Assembly (NCBI GenBank): GCA_959604115.1
Contig: CAUHBW010000008.1
Span: 1 to 24,253, forward strand
Reading direction: 5' to 3'
DNA from: an uncultured Bilophila sp.
Lineage (GTDB): Bacteria; Desulfobacterota; Desulfovibrionia; Desulfovibrionales; Desulfovibrionaceae
DNA: 24,253 nucleotides
Shown piece by piece: positions 14,779 to 23,096 of this stretch. A program made the position numbers and the translations under genes. Below the pieces are notes generated by a model that saw only the letters and a list, made by a program, of their open reading frames with translations, did no database searches and was not told where the DNA came from. The stretch's first letter is position 1. The number at the start of each line of letters is the position of its first letter.

Positions 14779-16347
14779 ATGGCTCTCTCCAAACTTCAAA
14801 AAGGCCTGACCGGCCTCGTCATCGCCTTTGTCGCCGTCATTGCGATCGGTTACGGCGGAATGCGCTATCTTGAAGGCGCCGTCGTCGACGCCATCCGCAC
14901 GTGGGCGGCCAACACCCCGGAAAACGCCCACGTGGAACTGGGCGACGTGACGTACACCCTGCTCGAGAACCATCTCGTGCTGAAGGACATCCGCTTCAAC
15001 GCCGTGGGGCCGAACGGACAGCCGAGCGCCATCAGCCTTGAAACGCTGGACATCCGGAATCCCGGCACCACGCTCCTGTCGCTGATGCGCGACCCCGGCA
15101 GCGAAATCAAGGAAGCCGAAATCCCGGTCGCCGACGCCGTGACCCTGACCGGTATCTCCGTCGGCCCCGATCCGCTCACCACGGTCGGAACCCGTTCCTT
15201 CAAGAACATCAGCGTGGAGGCCGCTCCGGTCAAGGCGCTCCTCCAGAACGCCTCGGGAACCGACGCCGTCAAGGCCGCCTACATGCTCGCGTATGCGATT
15301 TCCTACTCGGAAGGGCTTGCCCTCGACGTCACGGTGAAGAACAAGGCGCTCCCCTACACAGCAATGGCTCGGCAGTCCCGCGAAACCAACTACGCGAAGG
15401 GCCATCTGGACAGTTCCGCCGTCACCGGCGTCAGCCTCTCCATGCATGACAAGGAAGTCCTGAGCATCGCCGAAGTCGGCGTTGAAAACGTCAACCTCCC
15501 GCCCCGCGAAGCCTTCGAGAAGCTCCTCTCCCTCAAGCCGGACGCCAGCGACGAAGAAGCGCTGACGATGCTGCGGGAACTGTTCGGCGGGCCCCGGCCC
15601 CTCCTCGGCGCCATACATCTGAACGACATCAAGAGCCGGAACGGCCTGCTCGGCCTGTCCGTCGCCAAGATCTCCTTCGCCAATCCGAGCACGGACCCCT
15701 TCTCCTTCGACGTCACGGTGGAGCACGCCAAGGCGCCCGCCTCGCTGATTCCCCAGCTCCAGCTGCTGTCGATCATGGGCGTGAAGGATCTGGACGCCAG
15801 CGCCGCCTTCTCCCTGTCCCTGCCCGCCAAGGACGGTGCGTTCGCCAGCTCCGGCTCCCTCAGCGTGGCCGAACTCGGCACCGCCGACATGGCCTTCAAG
15901 GGCGTGATGTCCCGGGAAGCCCTCGACAAGGCGTTCCGGATGAGCCTCAAGGCCGATACGCCCGCCGACGATGAGACGATCGAACGGTTCATGGACGAAA
16001 ACCTGAAGTTCACCCGCATTGAAATCGGGTACGCCGACGAAGGACTGCTTCCCCGTCTGGGCCTCATCGGTCAGCAGCTCATGGGCCTGACGACCGACCA
16101 GTGCATCGAACTGGCGAAGCAGTACGTCCGCGAAAACGCCGGACAGGCCGCCGAGGGCGACGGCATGCGAAAGCTGATGGACTTCATCGACCGCCCCGGC
16201 GCGGTCCGCATGATCTTCGACTCGGCCAAGCCCATGACCGCCGACGAAATCGACGACGCCCCGACCGATTCCCCGGTATTCAAGCTGGAGGCGACCCCCG
16301 GTCCCAAGACCGCTCAAGAACTGATCACCGAGCTCGCGAAGAAGTAG
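14779..16347 (+). CDS. Membrane-anchored periplasmic protein, AsmA-like
   Basis: A 522-residue protein with one N-terminal membrane helix (about residues 9-30, LTGLVIAFVAVIAIGYGG) and a long, soluble, presumably periplasmic part. The opening pattern VELGDVTYTLLENHLVLKDI and the later repeated beta-rich stretches (for example LLGAIHLNDIKSRNGLLGLS) resemble AsmA/DUF748-type proteins, which form long beta-groove structures involved in envelope lipid transport or outer-membrane upkeep. No catalytic motif was found. It is flanked by its own promoter and terminator, so it is a single-gene unit upstream of recA. An AGGA-type ribosome site lies 6 bases before the ATG. The family assignment is tentative; the safer description is an uncharacterised membrane-anchored protein. 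Confidence 0.8.
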   Translation: MALSKLQKGLTGLVIAFVAVIAIGYGGMRYLEGAVVDAIRTWAANTPENAHVELGDVTYTLLENHLVLKDIRFNAVGPNGQPSAISLETLDIRNPGTTLLSLMRDPGSEIKEAEIPVADAVTLTGISVGPDPLTTVGTRSFKNISVEAAPVKALLQNASGTDAVKAAYMLAYAISYSEGLALDVTVKNKALPYTAMARQSRETNYAKGHLDSSAVTGVSLSMHDKEVLSIAEVGVENVNLPPREAFEKLLSLKPDASDEEALTMLRELFGGPRPLLGAIHLNDIKSRNGLLGLSVAKISFANPSTDPFSFDVTVEHAKAPASLIPQLQLLSIMGVKDLDASAAFSLSLPAKDGAFASSGSLSVAELGTADMAFKGVMSREALDKAFRMSLKADTPADDETIERFMDENLKFTRIEIGYADEGLLPRLGLIGQQLMGLTTDQCIELAKQYVRENAGQAAEGDGMRKLMDFIDRPGAVRMIFDSAKPMTADEIDDAPTDSPVFKLEATPGPKTAQELITELAKK

Positions 16348-16368
16348 CCCGCACGGCCCGAACGCAGG

Positions 16369-16392
16369 AGGGGGAGGCTCGCCTCCCCCTTT
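16369..16392 (+). terminator. Intrinsic terminator after the AsmA-like gene
   Basis: AGGGGGAGG (16369-16377) pairs with CCTCCCCCT (16382-16390) around a CTCG loop, 21 bases after the stop. Only a short T-run follows. Confidence 0.7.
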
Positions 16393-16462
16393 CCATTCTC
16401 TCCGGCCTTGTTTCTATCCTGCGGAATCCATTGATCTACCGGGCCAGCGCCCGGCAATCCTG

Positions 16463-16491
16463 TTGCCCGTCCCGGAGGCTTTTGGTATAAA
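16463..16491 (+). promoter_or_regulatory. Sigma70-type promoter of recA
   Basis: TTGCCC (16463-16468) and TATAAA (16486-16491) are 17 bases apart. The start point would fall at about 16498, next to an inverted repeat. Confidence 0.7.
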
Positions 16492-16500
16492 GGCCGATCT

Positions 16501-16515
16501 GGAACGAACGGTTCC
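16501..16515 (+). promoter_or_regulatory. Inverted repeat at the recA start point, possible SOS operator
   Basis: GGAAC-GAACG-GTTCC is a perfect 5-bp inverted repeat just downstream of the recA -10 box. GAAC/GTTC arms recall LexA boxes of the CGAAC-N4-GTTCG type, but the 5-base spacer differs by one. The position, covering the start of transcription, suits a repressor. Confidence 0.4.
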
Positions 16516-16550
16516 GCCTCAAACCCGCCACTCACACGGAGTTCCCCGAT

Positions 16551-17648
<1,098 letters not shown>

Positions 17649-17654
17649 CCAGCC

Positions 17655-17685
17655 GGGAACAGGGGGAGGTCCGCCTCCCCTTCCC
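17655..17685 (+). terminator. Hairpin between recA and alaS
   Basis: GGGAA and GGGGAGG on the left (17655-17669, with a 3-base bulge) pair with CCTCCCC and TTCCC (17674-17685) around a TCCG loop. There is no clear U-tract, so it may be leaky and let recA transcripts run into alaS. A second small stem GGGCAC/GTGCCC follows at 17695-17709. Confidence 0.55.
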
Positions 17686-17736
17686 GATGCCTCCGGGCAC
17701 GCCGTGCCCCACCTTTCCAGCCCCGCAGGAGCCCCT

Positions 17737-20391
17737 ATGCTGACAGCCAATGAAATCCGACGCCGCTTTCTGGACTACTTCAAGAAAAACGGCCACACCG
17801 AAGTCCCCTCCTCGTCGCTGATTCCCCGCGACGACCCGTCCCTGCTGTTCACCAACGCGGGCATGGTGCAGTTCAAGAAAATTTTCTGCGGGCAGGAAAA
17901 ACGCGACTACGTGCGCGCCACCACCTCCCAGAAATGCCTGCGCGTGGGCGGCAAGCACAACGACCTCGACAACGTGGGCCGCACCGCCCGCCACCACACC
18001 TTCTTCGAGATGCTCGGCAACTTCTCCTTCGGCGACTATTTCAAGGAAGACGCCATCCGCTTCGCGTGGACCTTCATCACCGAAGAGCTGAAGCTGCCCA
18101 AGGAAAAGCTGTACATCACCGTCTACAAGGACGACGACGAAGCCTTCGAACTGTGGCGGAAGGTCGCGGGCGTCGCGCCCGAACGCATCTTCCGCCTCGG
18201 CGACAAGGACAACTTCTGGAGCATGGGCGATACCGGCCCCTGCGGCCCCTGTTCGGAGATCCACTTCGATCAGGGCGCGGACATGGCCTGCGGCCCCGAC
18301 TGCGGCATCGGCAAGTGCGACTGCGACCGCTTCCTCGAAATCTGGAACCTCGTGTTCATGCAGTTCGAGCAGCTCCCCGACGGCTCCCGCATCCCCCTGC
18401 CCCGTCCCTCCATCGACACCGGTATGGGCCTCGAACGCATCGCGGGCGTATGTCAGGGCGTGCGCTCCAACTACGACACCGACCTGTTCCAGACCTTCAT
18501 CCAGTACATGGCCGAACTCGCGGGCGTCCGCTACCACGACAACGACGACACGGACACCGCCCTGCGCGTCATCGCGGACCACAGCCGCGCCATCGCCTTC
18601 ATGATCGCGGACGGCATCCTGCCTTCCAACGAAGGCCGCAGCTACATCCTGCGCCGCCTCATCCGCCGCGCCTACCGCTTCGGCCGCCTCATGGGCATGC
18701 GGGAGCCCTTCCTCTACAAGACCGCGCTCAAGGTCGTGGAGGTCATGGGCGACGACTATCCCGAACTGCGCGCCCGCGCCGACTTCATGGCCCGCGTGGT
18801 CCGCGAGGAGGAGGAACGCTTCGCCGCCACGCTGGACAAGGGCCTCGCCATGCTCGAAGAGGAAATGGACGCCCTCGCCGCCCGCGGCGAAAAGATCATC
18901 CCCGGCGAAACCGCGTTCCGGCTCTACGACACGTACGGCTTCCCGCTGGACATCGTGAACGACGCGGCGGAAAAGCGCGGTTTCAAGGCCGACGAGGCCG
19001 GGTTCAACGACTTCATGCTCCAGCAGCGCCGCCGCGCCCGCGCCGCGTGGAAGGGATCGGGCGAAAAGGACGTGGCCTCCCGCTTCCAGACCCTGCTTGA
19101 GGACGGCCTCAAGAGCGAATTCTTCGGCTACGACGCCCTGTCCGGCGTGGGCCGGGTGGTGGCCCTGCTCGATGAGGACGGCCTCCCCGTCGACGCGCTC
19201 GCCGACGGAGCCAAGGGCTACGTCGTCACCGACCGCACGCCCTTCTACGGCGCGTCCGGCGGCCAGTGCGCCGACACCGGCATCCTCGCCGCCCCGGCGG
19301 GCACCGCGAAGGTGCTGGACGCCCTGAAGGCCTCCGTCGACCTCACGGTCCACCACATCGCCGTGGACAACGGCACCCTGCTCCCGGATCAGGAAGTGAC
19401 GCTCACCGTGACCGAATCGACCCGTCTCGACGCGGCCCGCAACCACACCTGCACGCATCTGCTCCATGCGGCCCTGCGCCGCGTACTCGGCGAGCATGTG
19501 CGGCAGGCCGGTTCGCTGGTCACGCCGGACCGTCTGCGTTTCGACTTCTCGCACATCGCGCCCATGACGCCGGAAGAACTCGCCGCCGTGGAACGCGACG
19601 TGAACGCCGCGATCTTGGCCGACTACCCGTTGTCCACCAAACTCATGGGCCAGCAGGACGCCATCGACATGGGCGCGATGGCCCTCTTCGGGGAAAAGTA
19701 CGGCGACACCGTGCGCGTGGTGGCCATCGGCAACGACGACCACACCGAATCCGTCGAACTCTGCGGCGGCACGCACCTGCGCAGCACCGGTCAGGCGGGC
19801 TGCTTCGTGATCCTGTCCGAAAGCGGCATCGCGGCGGGGACGCGCCGCATCGAGGCCGCCACCGGCTGGAACGCCTTCAACCTCGTCCATGCCATGCGGG
19901 ACGAACTGCACCAGCTCGGGGGCATGCTCAAGACGCAGCCCGGCGGGCTCGTCGCCAAGCTGGACGCGCTCCAGAAGGAAAACCGCGGGCTCCGCAAGGA
20001 TCTCGAAAAGGCCGCCGCGCAGGCCGCGTCCGGTCAGGGCGGAGATCTCATGTCCAGGGTCGAGGAGATCAACGGCGTCAAGGTGCTCGCCGCGAAGCTC
20101 GGCACGACCAACATCAAGGCCTTGCGCGAGGTGATGGACGACATCCGCTCCAAGCTGCCGTCCGGCGTGGCCTGCGTCGCCGCGCCCGTCGACGAAAGCA
20201 AGGTCAGCATGATCCTCTACGTCTCCAAGGACCTGCACGGCCGCTTCACCGCGCCCGCGCTGATCAAGGAAGTCGCCGCGCCCATCGCCGGGTCCGGCGG
20301 CGGACGCCCCGATCAGGCGCAGGCCGGCGGCACGAACCCCGCAGGCATTGACGAAGCTCTGGCTGTTTTGAAGGGAAAGATTGGGGAATAG
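17737..20391 (+). CDS. alaS: Alanine--tRNA ligase
   Basis: A full-length 884-residue class II synthetase that charges and proofreads tRNA-Ala. The catalytic domain shows LLFTNAGMVQFKK and the motif 2 stretch RTARHHTFFEMLGNFSFGDY; motif 3 is DTGMGLERIAGV. The tRNA-recognition region and the editing domain follow, with its zinc ligands in NHTCTHLLHAAL and CGGTHLRSTGQ, which remove wrongly attached serine or glycine. The C-terminal C-Ala domain ends in the GGGRPDQAQAGG glycine-rich stretch. The start was placed at the ATG with AGGA 6 bases upstream; an in-frame start 33 bases earlier lacks a ribosome site. It follows recA, with only a weak hairpin between. A long palindromic terminator starts five bases after its stop. 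Confidence 0.98.
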   Translation: MLTANEIRRRFLDYFKKNGHTEVPSSSLIPRDDPSLLFTNAGMVQFKKIFCGQEKRDYVRATTSQKCLRVGGKHNDLDNVGRTARHHTFFEMLGNFSFGDYFKEDAIRFAWTFITEELKLPKEKLYITVYKDDDEAFELWRKVAGVAPERIFRLGDKDNFWSMGDTGPCGPCSEIHFDQGADMACGPDCGIGKCDCDRFLEIWNLVFMQFEQLPDGSRIPLPRPSIDTGMGLERIAGVCQGVRSNYDTDLFQTFIQYMAELAGVRYHDNDDTDTALRVIADHSRAIAFMIADGILPSNEGRSYILRRLIRRAYRFGRLMGMREPFLYKTALKVVEVMGDDYPELRARADFMARVVREEEERFAATLDKGLAMLEEEMDALAARGEKIIPGETAFRLYDTYGFPLDIVNDAAEKRGFKADEAGFNDFMLQQRRRARAAWKGSGEKDVASRFQTLLEDGLKSEFFGYDALSGVGRVVALLDEDGLPVDALADGAKGYVVTDRTPFYGASGGQCADTGILAAPAGTAKVLDALKASVDLTVHHIAVDNGTLLPDQEVTLTVTESTRLDAARNHTCTHLLHAALRRVLGEHVRQAGSLVTPDRLRFDFSHIAPMTPEELAAVERDVNAAILADYPLSTKLMGQQDAIDMGAMALFGEKYGDTVRVVAIGNDDHTESVELCGGTHLRSTGQAGCFVILSESGIAAGTRRIEAATGWNAFNLVHAMRDELHQLGGMLKTQPGGLVAKLDALQKENRGLRKDLEKAAAQAASGQGGDLMSRVEEINGVKVLAAKLGTTNIKALREVMDDIRSKLPSGVACVAAPVDESKVSMILYVSKDLHGRFTAPALIKEVAAPIAGSGGGRPDQAQAGGTNPAGIDEALAVLKGKIGE

Positions 20392-20396
20392 AAGAC

Positions 20397-20436
20397 TGGG
20401 GAGGGAAAACGTTCTGAAGAACGTTTTCCCTCCCCA
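20397..20436 (+). terminator. Perfect 18-bp palindromic terminator of alaS (repeat copy D)
   Basis: TGGGGAGGGAAAACGTTC (20397-20414) pairs perfectly with 20419-20436 around a TGAA loop. The same purine-rich arm, TTC-TGAA-GAA core and downstream C-rich run are seen in copies A and C. Confidence 0.85.
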
Positions 20437-20451
20437 ACCCCCTCCCCTTTT

Positions 20452-20482
20452 CCTTCAAAGACTTTTGGCCTTATCGAATCCC
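20452..20482 (+). repeat. Conserved box downstream of terminator copy D
   Basis: CCTTCAAAGACTTTTGG followed by CCTTATCGAATCCC matches the box at 5582-5612 with two differences. Beyond it the two sites diverge, though both continue with a C- then G-rich stretch. Confidence 0.75.
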
Positions 20483-20552
20483 CGTTCGCGGATTTCCCGA
20501 TTTGCGGGAAGCGGCGGCAGCGGAGAAAAACCGGAAACGATATGGAGGGGGC

Positions 20553-20870
20553 ATGAACAAGACGGCTTGCCTAGTAATCGTCGCGGGGGCGTTCGCCCTT
20601 TCCGGCTGCGGCGGGAAACTGTATCACGACCAATACGGCTACGCGGAAAACAACCGGCACTATCAGGAAGACGCGGCCTCCTGCAAGGACGAGTCCTACA
20701 AGCGGTATCCGCCGAGGCAGTACGACAACGTGGTGTCCACCGTGATGACCGGCCTCTCGCAGATCGCCGGAGTCTCCGCCCCCAAACAGGACGACGAATA
20801 CACCAAGGCGCGGGAATCCGCCTTCGACGCCTGCATCCGCCGGAAAGGCTGGTATACCGTGGACAAGTAG
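20553..20870 (+). CDS. Small lipoprotein of unknown function
   Basis: A 105-residue protein with a short lipoprotein signal (MNKTACLVIVAGAFALSGC) whose lipobox cysteine is Cys19, so it should be lipid-anchored in the envelope. The mature part is polar with many Tyr and Lys, and contains two more cysteines (in AASCKDES near 44 and DACIRRKGW near 94) that could form a disulfide. The end CIRRKGWYTV resembles the C-x2-KG(W/Y) tail of many small proteobacterial lipoproteins. No family name is recognised. GGAGGGG sits 2-3 bases before the ATG, a strong though close ribosome site; an in-frame start 51 bases upstream lacks one. Confidence 0.82.
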   Translation: MNKTACLVIVAGAFALSGCGGKLYHDQYGYAENNRHYQEDAASCKDESYKRYPPRQYDNVVSTVMTGLSQIAGVSAPKQDDEYTKARESAFDACIRRKGWYTVDK

Positions 20871-20927
20871 CTTCCGTTTCCGCAGCGTGAGCATCGTCCC
20901 GGCACGGCGGCACGATTTGACGACATG

Positions 20928-20957
20928 AAAAAAGGGACTCGATGAAGTCCCTTTTTG
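20928..20957. terminator. Bidirectional terminator between lipoprotein and GNAT genes
   Basis: AAAAAGGGACT (20929-20939) pairs perfectly with AGTCCCTTTTT (20946-20956). A and T runs flank both sides, so it can end both the plus-strand lipoprotein and the convergent minus-strand acetyltransferase transcripts. Confidence 0.88.
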
Positions 20958-21048
20958 CGTGCGCTTTCGACTGGCGGGCGGATCCGCTTCCACAGAATAC
21001 GGAATGTCCGCTCTCCGCACCCCTCTGGCCCTCGGCTTCCTGTCTGTT

Positions 21049-21495
21049 TCAACCGCGCCGCAGGACGAACCGCTGGCAGGGGTAGCCGTAACGGGTGACG
21101 AGTTCGCCCGCCTCAAAGCCGAGACGCATGTACAGGGCGCGCGGGGCGATGCCGAGGGGATCGCCTTCCCGATACGTCGTTACGTGGACATCCTCTCCGG
21201 CCGGGAGCACTTCCAGCATCCTGCGGACAAGGGCCGAGGCCACGCCGCGCCCCCGGCTCCGGGGATGAACGGCGAGAAACCCGATGCCGTTGTGCTGATC
21301 CGACAGGAGAAGCACGCCGAGCAGGTCTTCCCCGCTCTTTGCGCACAACGCCCGCCCGTCCTCGACGGCCCGCCGCAGCGTCTCGCGGTATCCCCCCAGT
21401 TCCAAGCCGGGAAACGCCTCCCGCACCAGCTCCACCAAAGCCATCCACGCTTCGATGTCCGCATCCACGGCATACCCGACGACAACCTGACTCAT
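21049..21495 (-). CDS. GNAT-family N-acetyltransferase
   Basis: A 148-residue single-domain acetyltransferase that would use acetyl-CoA to modify an amine; the substrate is unknown. The diagnostic acetyl-CoA binding motif A is IGFLAVHPRSRGRGVASALV (about residues 73-92), with the R-x-x-G-x-G/A loop RSRGRGVA, and motif B is RALYMRLGFEAGE near the C-terminus. The start was placed at the ATG with GGAGG 4 bases before it; the open frame continues 64 codons upstream, but that part is the 4.5S RNA gene and its terminator. It ends against a bidirectional terminator. Whether it has its own promoter, or depends on leak-through from the RNA gene, cannot be told. Confidence 0.9.
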   Translation of the reverse strand: MSQVVVGYAVDADIEAWMALVELVREAFPGLELGGYRETLRRAVEDGRALCAKSGEDLLGVLLLSDQHNGIGFLAVHPRSRGRGVASALVRRMLEVLPAGEDVHVTTYREGDPLGIAPRALYMRLGFEAGELVTRYGYPCQRFVLRRG

Positions 21496-21526
21496 ACTCC
21501 CTCCGACGACGTTTTTCCCATAAACG

Positions 21527-21560
21527 AAAAGCGCAAACCCGAAGGGGGCTTGCGCTTTTT
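21527..21560 (-). terminator. Intrinsic terminator of the 4.5S RNA gene
   Basis: AAAAGCGCAA (21527-21536) pairs with TTGCGCTTTT (21550-21559) over 10 bp with a CCC/GGG inner stem. Read on the minus strand the stem is followed by TTTTCGTTT. It directly follows the 3-prime end of the SRP RNA. Confidence 0.85.
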
Positions 21561-21650
21561 GAGAGTCGGACACCCGGCGAACAACCGTTACCGTTGCTTT
21601 CTTTCGAACCTGGCGGGGTTGGCGGCGCCACCGCCGCCCGACTCTCTTTG
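21561..21650 (-). ncRNA. ffs: Small signal recognition particle RNA (4.5S RNA)
   Basis: This is the RNA that binds Ffh and directs membrane proteins to the translocon. The minus strand carries the conserved domain IV: GCCAGGTTCGAAAGAAAGCA (21614-21595), the counterpart of the usual CAGGTCCGGAAGGAAGCA, then ACGGTAACGG and GGGTG. The tetraloop is GAAA instead of the common GGAA, and the pair beside it is U-A rather than C-G, a compensated change that supports a real hairpin. The ends GAGAGTCGG (minus, from 21646) and CCGACTCTC (to 21561) close a 9-bp stem. It has a near-perfect promoter at 21659-21687 and an intrinsic terminator. The exact 5-prime end is within a few bases of 21650. Confidence 0.92.
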
Positions 21651-21658
21651 AAGCCGTG

Positions 21659-21687
21659 TTCTTACCCGAAACCGTCCCGGCTGTCAA
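21659..21687 (-). promoter_or_regulatory. Strong sigma70 promoter of the 4.5S RNA gene
   Basis: On the minus strand a consensus TTGACA (21687-21682) is followed after exactly 17 bases by TAAGAA (21664-21659). The predicted start is at about 21650-21652, right before the SRP RNA stem. Confidence 0.88.
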
Positions 21688-21782
21688 TGGGCTCCGTCTC
21701 GTCCGCCCGCTCGACGACCAGCCGGGCGAACCGCTCGTACGATCAGTCCGTCATGCCTTCGACGTCCCCCGCCAGCTTGGCG

Positions 21783-21828
21783 AAAAAACAGCGCGGCAGC
21801 GTCCGGCCCTTCAAATTGCTGCGGACGC
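21783..21828 (-). terminator. Possible terminator of the PFK-2/FBPase-2-like gene
   Basis: On the minus strand GCGTCCG and CGGACGC (21828-21822 and 21805-21799) form a 7-bp stem with a 16-base loop, and a run of six T lies 10 bases further on. The distance from stem to T-run makes it a weak candidate. Confidence 0.4.
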
Positions 21829-21837
21829 ACGCCGTGC

Positions 21838-21854
21838 ACTCCCCTCCCCAATTC
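21838..21854 (-). repeat. Half copy of the palindromic terminator arm (copy E)
   Basis: GAATTGGGGAGGGGAG on the minus strand begins seven bases after the stop of the PFK-2/FBPase-2-like gene. It matches the outer left arm of copies A-D (GATTGGGGGAAGGGAG), but no right arm follows, so it looks like a decayed or partial copy. Confidence 0.4.
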
Positions 21855-21861
21855 TTATTTC

Positions 21862-23064
21862 CTACGCATACCGGATCATCTCGAACAGCTTGCGGCGCTG
21901 CGTGATGGTGATGTGGTAATACTGGTTCTGCGGAATGTAGGTATAGGGCACGTCGTTGGGCCGCTGAAACAGGAACAGCGACAGCAGGGTGCGGTTGATG
22001 GCCTGATGCCCCACGATCATGAGCGTGCCCTCGCCGGAGAGGAACAACGCCCGCCGCAGCCCGCGCGCCACGCGCTCCTTGAGCATCGCGTAGCTCTCGC
22101 CGTTGGGATAGATGTACCCGTACTTGTTGTGCGCGCGGGCCTCGTACTCCAACGGCATGCCCTCGCGCACATCCGAATAGCGCATCCCTTCGCAGACGCC
22201 CGCGTTGATCTCGTCGAACTCGCTCAACGCCATGCTGATCGTGTTCGGGCGCGTCCGCAGGAGCGGCGCCGCCGTCTCGGCGGAACGCTGCTTCGTGGAG
22301 GTGAAGATGTAGGGAATGTCCACGCCTTCGAAATGCGCGGCCAGCTTTTCCGCCTGTTCGGCGCCCTTCGCGGTCAGGGCGGGATCGCCGCCGAGACGGC
22401 CTTCCCGGTTGTACTCGGTTTCCCCGTGCCGCACGAGATACAGATCCTGCACCCAGCGGGAAGAAATGATGTCGCGGATGGCGGCGTAATACGGCAGGTC
22501 GTTACTCGGGGCCTCGTCCTGAATGCAGCTGTCCACCGCGTCCACTCGAATCCAGCAGCGTTCCTTGCGGACCGGCGTGTACACGCTCTCGTAATACGCC
22601 AGACGCCTGCGGAAACTCTCCAGAGCCTCCTCCTGCGTCATGTTGGAAAACTCCGGAAGTCTGGTCTTGCGGCGGATGGAGGCGTCCAGCAGCAACGGAT
22701 CGTCGTTGACGCACTCGATGAACAGGATGGGCCGATCCCGGAGCGTCGCGCTCAGATCCACGCGCTGCTCGATCGTGCCGTTGGTCGCGTCGATGATCGC
22801 CACGTCCCCGGCGTCGTCCAGCCACGCGCGGGCGCGTTCCATATTCTGATGGGTGATCTGGTCGCGCAGACGGCGGGCGCGCAGATTGTCGGGATTGAAG
22901 AATTCGGCGGAACCGCTCTCCAGCCCGAACAGCATGCGGCGCAGCTGCCCGTTGTTGAAAATGGCGGTACGGATGCCCTGCTGCTCCAGACCGGACTTGA
23001 TGCGCTTCGCCAGCGTGCTTTTCCCTCGGGCGGGCAATCCCACCATCGCAACGTACAACTTCAT
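21862..23064 (-). CDS. Bifunctional 6-phosphofructo-2-kinase/fructose-2,6-bisphosphatase family protein
   Basis: A 400-residue two-domain protein with the architecture of eukaryotic PFKFB enzymes. Residues 1-205 are a P-loop kinase: Walker A GLPARGKST (9-17), FNNGQLRR (36-43, compare FNVGxYRR), IDATNGTIEQR (Asp92) and FIECVNDDPLLLDASIRR. Residues 207-400 are a histidine phosphatase domain with the phospho-acceptor His213 in LVRHGETEYN, GRLGGDPALTAKG, Glu285 in DEINAGVCEGM, KYGYIYPNGESY and His353 in VGHQAINR. Both active sites look intact, so it may make and break fructose 2,6-bisphosphate, or act on another sugar phosphate. GAGGA precedes the ATG; the open frame extends 86 codons upstream without a ribosome site. 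It lies 32 bases after a phosphodiester glycosidase-like gene and is probably co-transcribed with it. Confidence 0.88.
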   Translation of the reverse strand: MKLYVAMVGLPARGKSTLAKRIKSGLEQQGIRTAIFNNGQLRRMLFGLESGSAEFFNPDNLRARRLRDQITHQNMERARAWLDDAGDVAIIDATNGTIEQRVDLSATLRDRPILFIECVNDDPLLLDASIRRKTRLPEFSNMTQEEALESFRRRLAYYESVYTPVRKERCWIRVDAVDSCIQDEAPSNDLPYYAAIRDIISSRWVQDLYLVRHGETEYNREGRLGGDPALTAKGAEQAEKLAAHFEGVDIPYIFTSTKQRSAETAAPLLRTRPNTISMALSEFDEINAGVCEGMRYSDVREGMPLEYEARAHNKYGYIYPNGESYAMLKERVARGLRRALFLSGEGTLMIVGHQAINRTLLSLFLFQRPNDVPYTYIPQNQYYHITITQRRKLFEMIRYA

Positions 23065-23096
23065 GTCATTCCTCGTTTGTCCCGCGCCGCAGGCGG

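Noticed and set aside
14551..16317. A 588-codon minus-strand frame opposite the AsmA-like gene
   Set aside because: Although the plus-strand product is poorly known, it has a membrane anchor, ribosome site, promoter and terminator; the minus frame has none.
21496..21687. N-terminal extension of the GNAT acetyltransferase
   Set aside because: The stretch is the 4.5S RNA gene plus its terminator and promoter; a good ribosome site marks the start at 21495.
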